Shown here: piece after piece, positions 7,369 to 9,070 of the stretch | How positions within the stretch are numbered: the stretch's first letter is position 1 | How the letters are laid out: every line of letters begins with the position of its first letter | NCBI GenBank assembly: GCA_031267775.1 | Contig: JAIRYL010000155.1 | Location: forward strand, 1-9,070 | Direction: 5' to 3' | DNA length: 9,070 bases | Source of the DNA: Tannerellaceae bacterium | GTDB lineage: Bacteria; Bacteroidota; Bacteroidia; Bacteroidales; Tannerellaceae | Made by a program: the position numbers and the translations under genes | Notes under the pieces: model-generated | The model's input: the letters and a program-made list of their open reading frames with translations, nothing else | Told to the model about the DNA's origin: nothing | The model's database searches: none

Positions 7369-9070
7369 AGCTAAATGAGAAACTACTGCCCGAATTACAA
7401 AAAATAGCGGGTGAGTTAGGAATAAAAAAAGTTACGTCTTTCAAGAAAGAAGAACTTGTTTATAGGATACTTGACGAACAAGCCATTTCCATAGCAGGTA
7501 TTCAAGTAGAAAAAGCAAAGGAAAAGGAAGCTAAAAAGGCACAGGAAAAAGAAGCGAAGAAAAAAGCAGAAACTCAAACTAAAGCAAGAAAAACAACGAA
7601 AGCTGCCACTCCTAAAACAACATCTAAAGAAACGACAGAAGAAGATTCTGCTGCAAAGACAGTTAAAAAAACGCCAAAAGAACCGGTAAAAATGCCAAAA
7701 GAAAAACCGGTAGAAGCTAAAAAAGAGACTGCTTCTATTGAAAATGAAAAGGAACAACCCGAACGTAAAAAACGGACTCGTATCGACAAAAACGAAAAGG
7801 TGGCGACGGCTACTTTAGCTATCTCTCAGAATGAAGAAGTTGTCGTATCAAAAACTCCTTTGCAAAAAGAACTTCCTAAAGACATTGTTGCAACAACGGA
7901 AGAACCAAAGGCGGAAAAGGCGGAAAAAGCGGAAAAGATAGAAAAACCTTTATTGCCTCCTGTAGTTGCCGAATATGATGAGGCAGATATATATCCCGAA
8001 ACGCCGGAGATAATTCCGGATAATAAAACGGAGAAAGCGGCGGAACCTGCTGCTACTGCTACTACTTCATCAACGGAAGAAAAAAAGCGGATTGTCTTTA
8101 AACATCCGAGCGCGAATTCTTTACTCGACCAGCTTTTCCCATTAAATCCAGCTTCCCCGAAACCTGAAACTAAAAAAATGCAAAAAGAGCAAAAGGAACC
8201 GGATAATAAGAACGCAAAGCAGGCAAATCAACATCCACATCAACAAACAACGAATAATACGGCGCCTCCTGCTCCACAAGAGAAACAGTATGAATTTGAC
8301 GGTATATTAATCGGAACAGGCATTCTGGAAATTATGCAAGATGGTTATGGTTTCCTCCGCTCGTCGGATTACAACTACCTGACTTCTCCTGATGATATCT
8401 ATGTATCGCAGTCGCAAATCAAATTATTCGGATTACGCACCGGAGACGTCGTAGAGGGCCCTATTCGTCCTCCTAAAGAAGGAGAAAAATACTTTCCGCT
8501 GGTAAAAGTCGACAAGATTAACGGCCGTACGCCGGAAGACGTGCGCGACCGGGTTCCTTTTGATCATCTAACGCCGCTTTTCCCGGATGAAAAGTTTATG
8601 CTAACGGCTCGCAGAGCGCCCAAGGTATACGATAATATTTCTGTCCGGGTAGTAGACCTTTTTTCTCCGATCGGTAAAGGACAGCGCGGTCTGATTGTAG
8701 CCCAGCCCAAAACAGGTAAAACGATGTTATTGAAAGATATTGCTAATGCTATTGCGGCGAATCATCCGGAAGTATATATGATTATCCTGTTGATTGACGA
8801 ACGTCCTGAAGAAGTTACTGATATGGCTCGTAGCGTAGATGCAGAAGTAATCGCTTCTACTTTTGACGAACCGGCTGAACGTCATGTTAAAATAGCCGAG
8901 ATTGTATTGAATAAAGCAAAACGTATGGTAGAATGCGGTCATGACGTGGTAATCCTGTTAGACTCTATTACCCGTCTGGCTCGCGCTTATAATACCGTTC
9001 AACCGGCTTCCGGAAAAGTTTTGTCCGGCGGCGTGGATGCGAATGCATTACAAAAGCCCAAACGTTTTTT
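7347..9070 (+). CDS. rho: Transcription termination factor Rho, 3' end missing
   Basis: RNA-dependent hexameric ATPase/helicase that ends transcription. 574 complete codons are present. By comparison with E. coli Rho (419 residues), about 118 C-terminal residues lie beyond the right edge. Domains: N-terminal helical Rho_N at 1-51; a long low-complexity insertion at about 52-315, first rich in K/E/A/P and then in Q/N/H (the last part around 8214-8280); the cold-shock-like RNA-binding domain from about 317, with DGYGFLRSSDYNYL and DDIYVSQSQI; then the RecA-like core. The Walker A segment AQPKTGKT ends at 8723, with its lysine at residue 458. LIDERPEEVTDM, LLDSITRLARAYNT and the Q-loop segment SGKVLSGGVDANAL follow, all closely like E. 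coli. The key bicyclomycin-contact region appears conserved. The start is chosen from the Rho_N alignment; no Shine-Dalgarno site is present. The preceding AT-rich leader is compatible with autoregulation, as known for E. coli rho, but this is inference. Confidence 0.96.
   Translation, partial: MQKYNILELNEKLLPELQKIAGELGIKKVTSFKKEELVYRILDEQAISIAGIQVEKAKEKEAKKAQEKEAKKKAETQTKARKTTKAATPKTTSKETTEEDSAAKTVKKTPKEPVKMPKEKPVEAKKETASIENEKEQPERKKRTRIDKNEKVATATLAISQNEEVVVSKTPLQKELPKDIVATTEEPKAEKAEKAEKIEKPLLPPVVAEYDEADIYPETPEIIPDNKTEKAAEPAATATTSSTEEKKRIVFKHPSANSLLDQLFPLNPASPKPETKKMQKEQKEPDNKNAKQANQHPHQQTTNNTAPPAPQEKQYEFDGILIGTGILEIMQDGYGFLRSSDYNYLTSPDDIYVSQSQIKLFGLRTGDVVEGPIRPPKEGEKYFPLVKVDKINGRTPEDVRDRVPFDHLTPLFPDEKFMLTARRAPKVYDNISVRVVDLFSPIGKGQRGLIVAQPKTGKTMLLKDIANAIAANHPEVYMIILLIDERPEEVTDMARSVDAEVIASTFDEPAERHVKIAEIVLNKAKRMVECGHDVVILLDSITRLARAYNTVQPASGKVLSGGVDANALQKPKRF
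7911..7946 (+). repeat. Short tandem repeat in the Rho insertion (AEK x3, IEK x1)
   Basis: Four nine-base units of the form GCGGAAAAR, the last starting ATA. They encode AEK AEK AEK IEK within the disordered-looking insertion of Rho. The in-frame 9-base period suggests slippage could change linker length without breaking the gene. Confidence 0.7.

Noticed and set aside
7416..7757. 113-codon - strand frame rich in Phe/Cys/Arg opposite rho
   Set aside because: It is the antisense of the Lys/Glu-rich Rho insertion (AAA/GAA codons read back as TTT/TTC). The membrane-like look is an artefact.
1..9070. tRNA genes, CRISPR arrays, IS elements, attachment sites or frameshifted genes
   Set aside because: I read for cloverleaf-like repeats, regularly spaced repeats, transposase motifs and broken frames, and saw none. 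All major genes are intact except where the window edge cuts them.

Overview
This is a core-genome window, and nothing in it points to a mobile or defence island. Several signs indicate a member of the Bacteroidota, most likely the Bacteroidales. The AspS and Rho sequences are of the Bacteroidales type, and Rho carries a very long extra segment after its N-terminal domain. The genes have no clear Shine-Dalgarno sites. The -7 promoter elements fit the phylum-specific TAnnTTTG pattern. I cannot name the genus from the sequence alone.

Left block (2-3457, + strand): the 3' part of aspS (aspartyl-tRNA synthetase, running in from the left edge), then a Nif3/DUF34-family dinuclear-metal protein that overlaps aspS by 7 bases, then a coiled-coil protein with a C4 zinc ribbon that starts 1 base after the Nif3 stop. 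The packing implies one transcript. A probable intrinsic terminator for it (3491-3527) lies inside the 3' coding end of the convergent gene, because only 13 bases separate the two stop codons.

Middle block (3471-5711, - strand): a large membrane transporter of the cation-chloride cotransporter (SLC12-like) branch of the APC superfamily, with a membrane half of about 12 helices and a soluble C-terminal half of about 310 residues. It is divergent from tilS (5824-7149, + strand). The two share a short intergenic region with nearly abutting -7 elements. tilS begins at a GTG so close to its -7 element that its mRNA may be leaderless.

Right block (7150-9070, + strand): a 197-base AT-rich leader region with a perfect -7 element, inverted and direct repeats and two tiny possible upstream ORFs. 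It is followed by rho (transcription termination factor), cut off by the right edge. Rho has about 264 extra, low-complexity, charged and then Q/N/H-rich residues between its N-terminal helical domain and its RNA-binding domain.

Themes: translation fidelity (aspS, tilS), transcription termination (rho), ion transport, and a two-gene Nif3/zinc-ribbon module of unknown function. I see no tRNA, rRNA, CRISPR array, insertion sequence or phage gene. No gap between genes exceeds 300 bases.
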